A DNA stretch of 64,000 bases from Capitulum mitella. Lineage: Eukaryota > Arthropoda > Thecostraca > Pollicipedomorpha > Pollicipedidae. Location of the stretch: the NCBI GenBank assembly GCA_030062745.1, contig CP099841.1, forward strand, positions 19,347,398 to 19,411,397, given 5' to 3'. Shown here piece after piece: positions 23,340 to 36,900 of this stretch (its first letter is position 1; every line of letters starts with the position of its first letter). Both the position numbers and the translations under genes were made by a program. The notes under the pieces were generated by a model that ran no database searches, was not told the origin of the DNA, and worked only from the letters and a program-made list of their open reading frames with translations.

Positions 23340-23930
23340 TCTTGTCTGTCGGCTGCCGGCCCGCGGCAACAGCTGACGACGGGCGGCCGCACCTGACCGG
23401 ACGCGCGCTGACGTGACGTCAGTCTGGCGCCAGCCGGGCCGGCCAGACCGCGGACCAAGGTCGGACGTGACGTCGCTGACGGCGGGAGCGGTCCTGACGT
23501 CGGGCGCGACGGCGGCGCGCCGCCCGTCCCGCGGACGCCTGCGGCCGGCGGACCTCCTCACGACGTGTTTATTTATCAGGACCAGGCGGGGGCGACCGGA
23601 GCTGGCTTTGTTCCCGGTGCCTGTGAGACCGGACGGGCGGCCACTGGCCCCGACCGTCGCGAGGCGGCCGCCGCCTGCACGTGGCGGCCCTCTGCAGACA
23701 CGTGGCGGGCTTCTGCCGCGTCCGCCTGCCCGGCTTCGCGAACCGCCGCGAGACGCCAGCCGGGCGCTGCGACGCGCACAAGCTGATACGACTGGCCGTG
23801 GCGCGACGCCGCCGAGCTGAATATTTATCGCCGCCCGGCCGCCAGCGGCGGTCACCCGGCCAGAAATCCATCCGGCCTGAGCCGGCACGGCGGCCGGCAG
23901 TTTCAGGCTGAGAGCGGGATGCGGGGAACT
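23340..23930. promoter_or_regulatory. CpG-rich island
   Basis: CpG-dense block with overlapping spurious frames on both strands, including repeated TGACGT/ACGTCA elements at 23411-23500 (CRE-like cores GTGACGTCAG, GTGACGTCGC, CTGACGTCGG). No recognisable exon. The CRE-like cluster is compatible with a regulatory role. Confidence 0.35.
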
Positions 23931-24137
23931 CTCGCAGTCCCTGCGTCTTCGGGGCTGTTGCTGTTATGAAGTGGCCTACTCATGCATGACTCAGTTATAG
24001 CGGGCGGGCACCGGACGGAGGCAAAGGCGGCCGGCGAAGCGGTACCGTAAAAGAATTGAAAGAAGTGAGCCGACACTTCTAGCGTACTGAACTAGGCTTG
24101 TATCGTACCGGTGCACATGAAGAGGTGCGTCGGAATG

Positions 24138-24290
24138 GTACGGCTACAGAGGCGGACTGGTAGTAATCCGGTGTTCGATCAGCACTGGACCAGTGCCCGC
24201 GCGGTACGGCTACAGAAGTGGACCGGTACTAGTCTAGTGTCTGACCAGCAGTGGGCCAGTACCCGACCACAGAACCGTACCGGTATCGGT
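24138..24290. repeat. Two-copy minisatellite (unit about 66 bp)
   Basis: The block GTACGGCTACAG... at 24138 repeats at 24204, with a partial third copy (ACCGTACCGGTA) after it. Copies are about 75% identical by eye. Confidence 0.55.
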
Positions 24291-24299
24291 ATGCGAACA

Positions 24300-24990
24300 C
24301 TGGCGGGTCTCGTTCTGGCGTTCCCTGCGACCCGGTCTCGCCGGAGGCCGGGTGGCAGGATCCGACTTCGGCCCGCATCGATCGTGCAGGCGACGACGGA
24401 GGCCGGTGAGACGGCCGGCGGCGGCGGCCGCAGTGACCGGGCGGGGTCAGGGCAGCGGCGCGCCGCGGTCGGCCGCGCCTCAGCGATCAGTCAGGCCGCT
24501 GACGGACGAGCGCCGGACGCCACGGCCGGGGAAGGTCCTGTTATCAGGGGAAAACTGGCTGTGTTTGCGCCGTCGGCAGGATGTGTTGCGGGCTGTGTTT
24601 CTCCGTTGCAGCCGGTCGTGATATCGAGTGTCCGGCCGGACGTCTGGCGCTTCCTCAGAAAAGGCGGCAGCGCCCGGACGACCCTAAATCAGGACTTCCT
24701 AGTCGGCACTGCTCCGCCCCCCGGCGGCCCCTGCTGTGTAGCGGCCGACCTCCGTCCCCCGCCGTCGGCCGGAAGGTGCAGACACGGCCAGCGGGCACGG
24801 GACTCGGCCAGCAGCGACCCCGTCCCTCTCAGCTGCCGGGGCTGTCAGCGCTGCCTGTGGCCCTCGTGCATCAGCCCCAGGAGGCGGCTCGGCTCGGCTC
24901 GGCTCCCGGTCTCCGCGGGGCTGGCAGAGTGCGGCGCCAGCGCTGACTCAGCGCCCCGGGCGGCCAGTCGCGTCCGGCACACCCTCTCTT
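24300..24990. promoter_or_regulatory. CpG-rich island with a palindromic MARE/AP-1-type site
   Basis: CpG-dense block. At about 24941-24951 it contains the palindrome GCTGACTCAGC, the core of a Maf-recognition/TPA-type element. The long open frame through it (to 25058) appears compositional. Confidence 0.3.
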
Positions 24991-25071
24991 TATTCATTTA
25001 TTTGTCTTGTCGCCGTGCCATACGCGACAGGCTTCTAGGGGAGTGGGCCAGGTCATAAATTATTTGTAGGA

Positions 25072-25094
25072 CACACACACACACACACACACAC
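25072..25094. repeat. (CA)n microsatellite
   Basis: About eleven CA units. Confidence 0.9.
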
Positions 25095-25099
25095 TCGGC

Positions 25100-26880
25100 G
25101 CCAAGAAAACCTTGCGGGATATCTTGGGGAACCTTTCGCTCCGAACGATTCCTGTTCAAGCGAAGTAGGAAACGACTGACTTTGAGGTCAGGGATTTGGG
25201 GCGATTTTGCGCAATAGATTTATGTGTTGAAATATTGTATAGAAATATTGCAAACACGAATATGGTGTTTATTTCGGTGACGGCTGCGAAACATAAGCCG
25301 TGGAATGAGGCGTAGTGTTTTTGGCGGGAAGCACGTTGTAGAAGACCTCGACTGTAATCTAATCGGGCATTTAACCACGCATTTTATAGAAATTTGGTGC
25401 ATTAGTGAACATGGATGTAGGAGGTTTCAGCCGTAGTTTGAATTTGTTGTCTTTTTTTGCACGTCCTATGTGCGTCTCAATGTTCGTGCCATTTTCCTCA
25501 GAAGACCAAAAAAGTTGCTTGCCTAAAATGTGCGGAAAGGGTGTTTTCCAGCATTGTTCCTGCAAATGCCACTTTAGGCTACTACCTGCGCATCCGTTTG
25601 TATAGCGTGGTATGTTATACTGCAAGTTCAGCGTTGTAACTGGCTGACTTTGTTTTGGGCTTTGTGTAAATGTGGACAGTTCCGATGTGGTGAGTGATTT
25701 CTTATGAGACGATTAATGTGTCCTCGCGCGAAAACGATGTGCTGCGTGTCGATGTAGAATACCCATTAAACATTTACCTGGATGCAACAACCACCCTAAT
25801 TTCGTATTGACCTGTGACCTCGAAATGCGCAAACCTTACTGTAATGCAGTCATAACAAATATTAAAATACTTAACTTTTGCGCGAAGAAACGGGAATCGC
25901 CTGATAGCTTTTCGCTTTCGTGGCGCATTTTAGGACAAGATGCCGACGTTATCGCCGGTCGTTGGCAGCGCTCCGTAACCGGTCTCGCTAATCATTCGGC
26001 GTGCTCCTAAACAGCAGCGGAGACGCCGAGTCAGCAGAGCGGGCCGCCTGAGCGAGCCAGACGCACCCTGTTCGGTCAACACAGCCGACAACACCGTAAA
26101 AATAGCCGCCGTCACGCGCTCGCTCAAATGACCCACTACGTGCTGATCAGAGAATGGGGGAATGTCCAGTTATTCTGCGCAGCGCAAGGACAGAGGTCAA
26201 GGTCAGAATCTTAGACACTTTCAGAGTTTTCGAACGTTTTGTTTCCAGATGTTTGGACTGGGTGAAGCAAATTATTTTGTTTTCAAATGAACAAAATCCT
26301 ACCTCATACACTTATCCAATTCCCTTTGATGATATGGCTTGTTAACGGTTTTCATGGTTTATCATATACTGTTATTATCAATGTATTGTCAATCCCTCAG
26401 AAGCAGTGCAATCTTTCCGAAGTCTCAGTTTCGGTTGCCGCTGCTTAGATAAATCTGACAGTACACCCTGTAAATGTTGTTCCCAATAATGGCCTGTGTA
26501 CATAACGCAAAGTTGTTCGTTTTGTTACAGACCTGTTCCCATTATTTGTTTTGTCCTCATCAACCTCAGGTCGTGAAAGAAACCTTCTAATATTGGGAGA
26601 GGGAGAACAGTGAATGTTAGGAATCTGATCAGAGTACCAACTGGGCTTAGATGTTTTTCCAAACGATATACTTTGATAAATTCAGGATTAACAAAGTTAA
26701 ATGCAAATGAGATATTTTGTCCCAGTGATCATGAACAACTGTTTCGATTTAATGAATCATGGGTCGTGAAAATCCGAAAACACTTATACACAAGATGATC
26801 GGAATTGTTGTATGTTGTACACGCTGCACAAGTGGGACAATTTTTCAGCATCACTTGAGCCCTGTTGCCTGCTGTGAACA
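25100..26880. other. Intergenic DNA, nothing recognised
   Basis: Balanced to A+T-rich sequence with short open frames only. Confidence 0.5.
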
Positions 26881-26899
26881 CGTGCTGAACGCTCATCGC

Positions 26900-29800
26900 T
26901 GCAGACCTCCACGCTGTGTCGACCGGGCAGGTGCCGCGCGCAGACCTCCTTTCCCGCCTCGTGTCCTCGCTCCGGCGGTGTGTGGCGCGCTTCGTCGGTA
27001 CTGTCGACGGCTCGCCGACGTTTCTTGGTCGCGGCGGCTCGTCGGTCATCGGCGGCGGGGGGGGGGAGGGGCTGCGGGCGCGTGGCCCAAATTGCCTCGC
27101 CGTCGACCTCACACGGCCGGGCAGCCCGCAGTGAAGGGGGGGGACTTCCCGGATTTCGTCACTGTTGTCGCTAACGTCACGTGGCTTGCCGCGGCTGATC
27201 GAGATGCTGCTCATCTGAAGAAACTGCGCAGGGCTTCTGGTAGGAAGGCTGCGCTTTCTGCAGGACGACGCAGATGAAAATCCTGGGAGTTGCGCAACGA
27301 CGCTGGCTGCTGTTGTTCTTGGTAGCGATCGCACAAAGACTGGTACTTGTCAAAAGGCGAGCCGCAGGCATTGTTACTGTGCTGACTTTCGGGCATTGTT
27401 TTGTTAAAGGCAGGGCGGCGTGACGGAAATTGTCACGGGTCTTTCGATAACAGCTTGGCGCAAACGGTCGGACTGCAGCCTCTGTCGCCTCCGCCCGGCT
27501 CCATACGTCACTGTATCCGTCTGCCCCGTTCTCCGCGTCGATTCGGACGCCTTTCGGACGTCTGACTCGGATGAATGGGGTTCAGGCGTCATCATCTGAG
27601 CTCTTCGTTCCGGTCCCGCTTCGTGTTCTGAGATTCTGGGTGGCAGATCTAGCATGGTACGGATCGACACCAGCTGTAGTGGCCTGGCAGCATGGGTGGC
27701 AGGGGTTCAGACGGGTCGGATAGCACTACTCAAAACTGAATTAATCCAGATCATTGTTACGACTTTAGTTCAGGGCTTCATTTCTGGTTTTCCACATGTA
27801 TTTCTGCCACTCTTGGCTTCATTGGCTAGCCATGCCGTAGACTGGCACGTGCACATACTGTAATACACATTACATGTCGCTGATTAAAGGCACATCGTTT
27901 TTTCGGGTAGCGGTTAGTTTCAAACGGTATATCTTTCCCGAGTCGGAAGATCAGTGGATTTCCCTCTTCCGAACGGTTCTCCAATCTGCCGAATCTTGCC
28001 CCAAATCTTATGAGCCAGTAGACTCACAAACGTCATAACTATCCCTCTGAAATGCTAATGTGAAAATGAAGAGCCCATTGGGAAAAGTTCGTTTCATCCA
28101 ATGCCGACGTTTTTATTTACCTTGCTGCAAATGACATTTGGACGTTGGTGGAAAACCTGGTGTCTAAGCATGTTTCGTCCGCGATCGCCACTTTGTTAAG
28201 AAAATAGGCAGACCGCGAACAGTTATCAGAAAGGACCAGGGACCATTATGTATCCGACTCCGCCGGTACTTTACGTGGCTGGTAGCGATATAATCTTTTC
28301 GTGTCCCGAAAATTAGTGTACGACGTTGGAACGTTTAAGTCGGAAGTACCACAGACATCTCAAGCAAGGTTTTTCAATGCAACATCTGGGGCTTATGACA
28401 AGATTCCCTGTAGCTGTAAGCGCCGTCCTTGCCTGTTGCCTGCCGCACTCACAAGTCGTGGGTGTAAAACAAAACTATTTGTATTTATTGTCGTGTAGAT
28501 GAGTTGAAATGAGGTAGTCGACAGCCGGTGTGAAATATCAGTATTTGAGGCCAGTCGGCTACAATAATTGAGACTACATACGTGCTGGATCCCATAGCGT
28601 TCCATCACACCATCCGTCCCTCCCGGAGAAGGAGGAGGTCGGAACGGGTGGTGGCGGGGGCTCTCCGTCGCCCACCTTGGTCGTGCCAGTCTGCGTGCTC
28701 CACTTCTGGAACGGCCAGCAGACCCTCCTCTTGGCTCCAGACCCCGACTGCCCCCCCCCCCGTTGATCCGGCCCAGTTTCCTGCCTTTAGCCGCTACCGT
28801 CTCGACTGCCTGGGCCAGGTTCACCAGGTCCTGCGCTGGCGGTTGTGCTCGTTGCTGAAAAAGTACCGAGTAGAAAAGGTCGAGGACTTGGTATTATTGT
28901 GTGCCTTTCCTTACATAATCCTGTTCGTTTCAACATCCTGTTTTTAACCTCCGAACTATTTTCGTACTTTTCTTTTTCCGTCTCGGAGGTGAGTATACGA
29001 CGGAGGGCTGTCACCTGGCTCCTGTCTGGAACCTGTCGGGGTCGGCTTTTGGTGGCACAGTTGCCCCGCTGGACCGTCGTATGATGACGTCAGACCGTGC
29101 GCGTCGTCATGTCCGTCAACGCTGGACACCGCCCGGACAGCTAAAGCCAGGCGGGGCCGCATGGGCCGGGGCTTTTGGCCGGGTCACGCACAGCTGCGGA
29201 CCGGCCGCTCTGTTGCTATGGTATGAGATAACGCAGCGCGGCCTTGACTGGCCGGTGGACTTCGAGCTGCGCAGCGTGGCGGCATCTGCCGTAAAGATGC
29301 TGCCAGGCGGCCCCGACATCGTGTGGCGAAATTCGGGCCCGGTCTGTGCCGACCCTGCTGATCAGCGAGGCGTGTGCAGAATTCTCAGTAGCTCGAGGCT
29401 TGACCCGCTGATAGCATTGATCGATCCGAACCTGAGGCCTGGACTTGTGGCTGTCGGAAATCCGAGCTGAAAGTGATTCTGTTTTACTCGGAAATCGCCT
29501 GTGCCACTTGGAAAGCATAGGGCGTAGGAAAATCAGAGCAGTGTGCAGGGACGTTGGAACCGGGGGAGGGAAGGGGACAGCTGCCCTCCAATATAGGGCA
29601 ACATTTAACATTAACCTTATGGCAGGGGATGGGAAGAACGGAGGCAAAAATTAAGTTTTCCCCGCCCCCACCTCCACAGAGGTTCCCCGGTTACTGGCAG
29701 CGTGTTATAGACGAGGGAACAGGCTTGCACGGGGTCACCGTGCCCCCCCCCCCCCTTAACTGACGAGCTTTAACATTAATTTATGACGTGGCATGGAGAA

Positions 29801-30700
29801 AAACGGCTCGAAAAGAAGCCGATGACCCCCTTGCCGGAATACGTTCCGCCCCTAGTGCACTGTGTTATTCATGTTTTACCGAAAATGTTCTGCTGTGATA
29901 ACGGTATGTATTTTTGTACACCTTGTGCAGACGTTTGATGTGATATTTAACGCGACCGTCAGTCATCCAAATGACTATTGGGAGTAGAAAAGCCCATGGA
30001 AATCTTGACCAGAAGCAGCGCAATGATTTTGTTTCAAATACGCAGCACTTGCGCATTAATGACACCGTGTAATATTAACGGCATATGTTAAAGGCCATCG
30101 CGTGTCGATGGCGCTGCATATTAATGACATTATACACCGGTTATTCCAGGCATTAATGACGCTACATGTCAATGGCGTTACCGTATCCACATGTTGGTAT
30201 TATGAATGGGTAGCATAATACCCTATTGATGTTATTACCGATGCGTGCATGCGTCATTGCTAGTATGCATTAACGACGTTATTTGATGCTATAACCAACA
30301 TTCCGTCTTGACATCGTTTTAGTTGACGTTAACGGTCATACAGCGAGCTTCTTGACGTTCGGGAACATTCAGGTTCTGAAAGGTTCGATGGGAGTCTGGT
30401 TATAGATCTTGCTGGGTCTGGCCTCTTGGTGCAAGTTTCCGCCCGTAAGTGCTACGCTTTACCTTCTGTCAGTCGGAGTGCGGTGAAGCGTCGCGCCTTC
30501 ATCGTAGCTCTTGAGTTCTCCAAAGGAAAACATCGAGCTCTGGTTCTGCATTCGAGGAACCTGAGTGGACAGACGCCGCTCAGCCGTCTTCATTAACAAG
30601 TGGCCAGATGTTGATAAACAAACCTGCTCCATCGGTCCCCGTGACAGGCACAGCGCAGCGTCGGGAACTGTGCGCCAAGGCGCCGACCCGTGACTAAGAA
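26900..30700. other. Intergenic DNA upstream of the BTB-Kelch gene, with two minor CpG-rich blocks
   Basis: CpG-rich blocks at about 26900-27190 and 28600-29330 give overlapping long frames in several phases without recognisable products. Homopolymer G/C runs occur near 27058, 28750 and 29742. A cluster of ATTAATGAC-like motifs occupies 30050-30300 and is listed separately. Confidence 0.45.
30050..30300. repeat. Cluster of ATTAATGAC-like motifs
   Basis: ATTAATGAC or close variants (ATTAATGAC three times, ATTAACGAC, ATATTAACGGCAT, CAATGGCGTTA, GATGTTATTACCG) recur about seven times in 250 bp. They suggest either a decayed short tandem repeat or a cluster of TAAT-core homeodomain sites just upstream of the BTB-Kelch gene. 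Confidence 0.4.
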
Positions 30701-30790
30701 CAAGACATTGCCTGTTTTCATTTGTTCTCTGTTGCAATGTACTGCGCAGTGCCTCGGCTGCCGGTCAGCTTCCCGCTCCCTGCCCGGCAG

Positions 30791-30949
30791 GTGCCGACCG
30801 CAGAGATGCTGGGCGATGACGCCGAGGTAGAGATGAAGCGGAAGGTACCGGACGCCCTTGTTTTTACCGACGACGAGTTCGTCACCTCCCTGCTGAAGAA
30901 CCTCAACACCATGCGGAAGAACAACCAGTTCTGTGATGTTACGCTGCAG
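30791..30949 (+). CDS. IVNS1ABP: BTB-Kelch exon 2 (BTB start)
   Basis: 53 codons, phase 0 to 0, acceptor CCCGGCAG| and donor CTGCAG|GTGAGC. It contains MLGDDAEVEMKRK, then DALVFTDDEF and RKNNQFCDVTLQ, matching the human LMFEDENF...QFCDVRLQ. Translation may start at the ATG at 30806, or continue in frame from an upstream exon because the five codons before it are open. Called exon 2 on the assumption that a 5' exon exists. Confidence 0.85.
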
Positions 30950-33900
30950 GTGAGCTCTCAGCAATATCGCGAGAGTACGGCGGAGGAACGCGGGAGGGTC
31001 AGCGGAGGGACGCGGTCGATTCATTGATGTCTGCGTGGCTTCGTACCACTCACCAAAATTCTGTGGGTGTATTCCATCTTGTGAAGTGCGCCTAATCACT
31101 GCTGTTCCTCAGGGGTCAGTTTATTAATAAAAAAGCATGCGGTGGTTAGTTTATGAATGATAAGTTTCTAGAAATCCCACTACCCATAGACCTCCCAGCG
31201 GTTTTGGAAACTACCAAGGAGTGGCGTAAATTATTGGGGCCAAGAGGCGAAAATATCCCACATCATGTCATGTCGCCTGCTCAGCTCCCGGTGATACGAC
31301 TTGATGTCATGACGTGATCGATGTCCTCTGATGCAGTTTACCGGGCCGTAAGCTGCACCAGAGGACCGCACGCTCTGCGTGGTCGTCCGTTCCAGTGCGT
31401 GCCGTTCGGCCCATGGTCGATGCCTGACTGCTGGCCGTGCTCTGTCGCCCACCAGGTCGGAAAGCAGGAGATCAACGGCCACCGGTGCGTGCTGGCCGGC
31501 AGCTCGCAGTACCTGCTGAAGCTGTTCGGCGACGAGCGGACCCAGCCGGCGTCCCGCACCGTCTACCGGCTGAGCGACAGCCTCGACTACGAGGCCGCCG
31601 AGGTGCTGGTCCAGTTCGCCTACACCGGCAAGTGAGTATTATCGACGTCCGGCTGGGGACTCCCAGGAGTTGCGAGAACTTGCAGCACCGGGGGAAATGG
31701 ACTGAGATTATGGCGCCAGCAGCGGAGGAACTGTTTCAAAATTACTGCAAGTGCAAATTCTGGCTTTCGATTTGGATTTCTTTCCTTCAACACAGCGCCG
31801 GAAGCGTAATTCTCATCATGGAATTTAGGATGCGAGTTTATCACCAGCTTGCTTGTTGGTGCCAGCCGCCATTGTCATTGTCCGATGATGGCTGTTGGAG
31901 CACGGCCATTGGTGGAAGCCCTGGCGGGGTTTGTGGAACGGAGCTCCGACGACGGGCGATTTGTGTAACTGAGCTCCGACGAGAGGCGATGTGATGACAG
32001 ACAGACGATGAGTCCAGAGGAGGAGAAACAGGCCCGGCCAGCGAACGCAGCGTTTTTACTTGCGAGGACAAAGTCGACAGTCGACAGGCGATAGCTGTTC
32101 TGGGAAAAACGGGCTCCGTTTGGGGAAAGCCACGGACATTCTGAATCACGTTCGGAGGTTAGTTGACTGATAACCCTGGTGTGTGGGGTAAACGTGCATA
32201 TGTTCGTTTCCCAACGTCTTATCGTCTGTTAGCAAGTTAGGACAAACCCGTTTCTGACGAGCGCATAAGCTGTCTCTTTTATCCGTAAGATGGCGTTTCT
32301 CGTGATGAACCAGTGAAACTGGGATACCAAACGGGAAGTTTTTTTTATGTCCTTTTACGGCATACACAAAACATGGTATCGTCCAGTATATGATGTCGGC
32401 ATTCGCTCCTGTTCTGCCTTTTTAGCAGTCATTTTGATGTTTGAAAAAATAAAATAAATAAAGAGGATTGTCGATCCTCACTGCAGTCACTTCAACAGAC
32501 CAGCCAAATAAAGTGATACCTAACCTGGCTAGGTGCCACCATTTTCTTGAAGTCACTGGGTTTTCCTTTCATTATGTGTCCTAATGGCCAACCAGCGATT
32601 TCTATGACTGCTAATGAAGCTCGATATAGTCTGCGCATGCCGTTACGGAAAGACAATAAGTGCATGGTTTTTGTGAGTTGTTTCGTGGTATTCCTGCCTC
32701 AGTACATGCAGACATCATTGTATTTTCCTGCTAACTAGCTGACCGTGGGTGGAGATTTCCGGATTTTATGGGGGGGGGGTGGGGAGGGTCCGCGTAGGAT
32801 TTGAGGACGTTTCTTTCCAGTCATTACCATAGATCTAATGTTAAAATTCATGAATATTAGGGCGTCCGGACCCCTCAAACCCCCCCCCCATGTCACAAGC
32901 CATGCAGTTGACGCAACCCAAACGGACCCAGTGGACGAATTAGGGGGACAAAAGATACCTACGATGCGGATTTCGTAGACACCCTTGCATGCCTACGTTT
33001 CGTAATGATTCCCAAACATTGAAAGTCTACCATAGTAAATGGTGGATAAATGTGCAACACGCAAATATTTTGTGTGTTGGCTCATTTGGGGTGCGTGCAA
33101 GTGGGTCCCCACGGACCCACAGAATATTTGCCTCGTGGAAAACGTTTTTGCTAGGCGCGCTGTGAATACACCTCACGCAATGGCCTTATCAGTTGGCGCT
33201 ATCGACTGCGTGTTTTCCTCCACATGCCACCGCAATCAGCTGTCACGATAGCACCGGGTCTTCCCAGTTTGGCGCCATTGGGGACAATTCGGACACCCAT
33301 GCTATCTTCCTTTTTCTTGTGGTCAACACATGGAATGCTTCACTCGTCTTGCATTGGCCCATGGGAAATATATTCCATCAGTCTTTTGAACCTCAACCTC
33401 AAGTTTTCATTGGCCCGATGAGCAGAAAACTACGGCAGCGATGGCGTATCTCGAAATCGACATTGCGTGATTTAGGCCTTTAGTCCCCCCGGTGACTGGT
33501 GTTTGATCGATACCTTGGGCGGTTCGAACGCCCGTCAGATCACGGTCGCCTTTGTCTCTACCTCGCGTGCTCGCCAGCAATCAAAGCCTTTCTGCGGGAG
33601 GCCCAATTCCCTGGACCTTTTGTGGTTCAAGGATATTGATGATCTGGCCACTTGGTTGTCGGTTATGGGACACCTGTCGTTGCAGCTTCTGGTCCGTGTC
33701 TTAGAGTACCTTGCTTTGTGCTTCTTCGTTAAAATGGATGACTTGTGTATCGATGGGTAGCATTTTTCAGTTCGTCTTTTACTGATTCCTGAGACCTATC
33801 TGCTGTACATCTTGGCTATAAGGGCCGCTTGTGACCAAAGTGCTCACGTTCAGAGCCGTTGCTAAATTGATTCCAGTTTGTTTGGCCCATTGAGGGCCTT

Positions 33901-36900
33901 GCGTCTTGCAGTTCTTTTCCCTTTTTAGGTGGTCTGAGGTGGCCCGGTGTAACAATAACAGTTGCTGGCACAGCCTTTTCTAGCCGAAACTGTATAAATA
34001 GACGCGTTATGGGTCAGCTATGTTTGGCCAGCGGCGTGTTCCTCCCATTCTGGCTTCGTCAGACTGGACAGCACACCAGTTCATGGCCTGCGTGTGTCGC
34101 CGTTACCCACGGTATCGCCAGTTGCCACGCCGCCTCAGTGAACACCTGTGCTCACTCACACGGCGGCAGTTCACGTGCTGCGCTCGCTGCCCTACATCTT
34201 CCCTGGCCGCCGTCCAGTGTCTGCCACTCGAAACGAGGACGGTCTGGTGGGTGAACGGCAACGGCTCGCTGTGGAAACGTAGGAACGCGCGCTGAAATAT
34301 GGAGAAGAGCGACGCGTAACTTCATGACGTCATGATGCGTAGTTGGTGGTCTGAAGGACATTGATGTCCGACGCCACAAGGTCATTGTCTATCGTCATCA
34401 CCCCAACGGTGGACCAGTTGATCCTGGCTGTTGCGACTGTTGCTGGGTCCGGCGCTATGACCGTCGCACGACGTCACAGCACAGTCAGACGCGTTTCCAA
34501 ATCAATAAACCTCCAGCCGTCGGGGTTGGAAGCACAGCTTCAACACCCAGAATTCGACAATTTCGGCAGGACGAATGTAGACCGGCAGTGGCGGGCACAG
34601 CGGCCCGACCGGCGAGCTGGCGTCGTCCCGGAACGGCCGCGCCGGGTCTGGTCGGCGCGGCCGCCGGGGGCGGGTCAGAGGCGTGGCCGTGACAGATCCG
34701 CCGCGGGCTAAACAATGGCGTCAGCGCGGCCCGTTCACGGCAGTGGCGCGTGATGCGCCACGACCGCGTAAACAGGCCGGCCCGCCGGCCGAGTGAATGA
34801 CCCGGTTCGGCCGCCAGACACCGTCTGCGGCGGCGGATGCGGCGCACCCTTCTGTTCTGTGCAGACGCCCGCCGGCGTGTCGGCCGCCTGTTTTGCGCAG
34901 TGTCGACGTCTGCTCCGTGTCACTGCGCCGAGATCTGCTCGTTGCCACGCAGGCTGCTGCTGCTGGACAGCTGGCTCCAGTTTCCCGGGTAACGGTCACC
35001 TCGGCTCCGCTCCGCTCTTTTGTCCTGAAGACTCGGAAAATATCACGTCCTCTGATAACGCGCCTCCGATATTAGGTCTTGACGTGATTCTTCTCTTGAG
35101 GAGGTGCATATCGACAATCAGTATTTGTTCATGTCTTTTATGCGGTGCAGCCGTTCCCCAGCGTGAAGGGTCGAGATAAGGAGGTTTGACGTCATCCTGG
35201 TATTGTCTTGAAAATCAGATAAACTAAATGAAACATACCACATAAAGTGAATAAAATAAAGTAGACACACTAAATAGAGCAAATCGTTTGATGTCGTCTT
35301 TACCTGATTCATCTCGTGAAGTTCCCTCCCTTTATCATGTGATCGAAGTGTTTTGACGACTTCGCGACAGACAGGTGGATGAACGATGAAATCCCATGAG
35401 CATCCGAGCTTAACCCGAGGTGTAAGCACCGAAGAGTATGCCCCGAGCCAAACTTACCATTCCATCGGTGCACCGTCCGAGCTCGGCGGTCGGGACCCGG
35501 CAGCCAGGGTGTCGTTCGGCGGCGGCCGCTTCGTCGCTGCCGGCGGCACGGGGCAGCGGGAGTCGGCCCTGGGCGCCGGCCGCGGCCGACAGGTGCGTGT
35601 TGACGCTCTCCATCGACCGGCCGTATCAGCGTCTGCGGGCCGCTCTGTCCGGGCCAGCCCGACTCGGCGGCGGCGGTGCCGGGCGCGGGGTCGACGCGGC
35701 GACCTTCAGCCGGCCGTGCGTGTTGCCGGCGCCCAGTCGGGCTTCGGGCCCCGCAGACAAAGCCGCATCGACCGCGGGAAGCCATGCTTGATCCTCGCAC
35801 CGACAACAGGGGGGGGGGGCGGGGGCAACGGACCACAGTGATGAGACCACGTCCGGGTTCTGACGGTATTGGCCGGTCACGGCCTCGACTTGAAAACTAA
35901 TTAGCTGAGCAGTGGGGCGACTCGGCGTGCTTGCGTGGCAGCTTCCCCGAAGTTCTAGAAGTACACGGTATCTGCTCGAGCAGCCAACGGCACTGGAAGT
36001 CGAGGGGAAAAATAACAGCGAATATGTTCTCACCGAGTCAATAGTCTCACCGAGTCAAAGCCTTCTTTATCCGGCCTGGGACCTGCGTCAAAACTACTGT
36101 GTACTTCAAAACATCTGAGGCAGTGGAATCGGAGTCCGTGCAACAAGCTCACCTTGGCGTGGGCCCTGTTCCAACGCCGCCCACTTCGGAGAAACTCGGT
36201 CTGAGCCTCTAGATAAAAGGTGTGGCCGCCCGTGACGCCGCGGCCGCTGCCTGTGTGTTGCAGGCTGTACGTGCACCCGTCCAAGGTGCGCTCCGTGTAC
36301 TCGGCAGCCGTCCGGCTCAAGATGGACAAGGTGGCCAGGACGTGCGCCGAGTGGCTCGTCAACAACCTGGACACCCAGTCTTGTCTGGAGATCCGAGCCA
36401 TCCCCGGCGTGGCCGGCGACACCCAGCTGGTCACCGTCATCGACGAGTTCATCACGCAGAACGTGAGGAATTACGTCATCCTGAGCATCTCTGGCGGGTT
36501 AGGGACAGCACTTGGTGGAAGGCTTCACCCTTGAACCTCCCGTTTCTCTTTGGGGTGGAGCCCGAAATATTTTAATCGATTCACGATATGCCTTTAATTA
36601 ATTTGCTGATGAGACGCCCTCCGCCCTGCAGTTTGCTGAAATGATGTCAAGCAAGCAGATGCTGAAGCTGCCCCAAGTCAAGGTGGAGCTTCTCACGCCG
36701 ACCTTGGAAGAGATCAACTCCATCAGCATGCCGACGCAGGCTCTGCTGGTGCTGGACTGGCTGCGCAAATTCATTGTCGACGAGAATGTGACACTGGAAG
36801 AATGCGCGGAAAAGGTAAACCTGGATTTTTTCTTGTAACTAATTTTTTTGTAACTTAAGTAATTTCTCGTAATAAACCTGACCTATTTCTTTGGGTTGTC

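Noticed and set aside
24111..25058. Open frame of 315 codons on the plus strand, one of the longest in the window
   Set aside because: Runs through a minisatellite and a CpG island, has Arg/Ala/Gly-rich content with no domain, and overlapping frames in other phases are nearly as long; best explained by composition.
26729..27334. 201-codon minus-strand frame rich in Ser/Pro/Arg
   Set aside because: Overlaps a CpG-rich block with long frames on both strands; no family resemblance and no splice-bounded structure.
29081..29470. 129-codon plus-strand frame
   Set aside because: Considered as an exon, but the flanks lack a matched acceptor and donor and the product is not recognisable.
33515..33545. 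T-arm-like hairpin GGGCG-GTTCGAA-CGCCC
   Set aside because: The loop is shifted one base from a tRNA T-loop and no acceptor, D or anticodon arms can be placed around it.
36463..36534. Reading through the exon 4 donor into the intron
   Set aside because: The frame stays open for 24 codons, but AAC|GTGAGG is a good donor and the next exon continues the BACK homology exactly.
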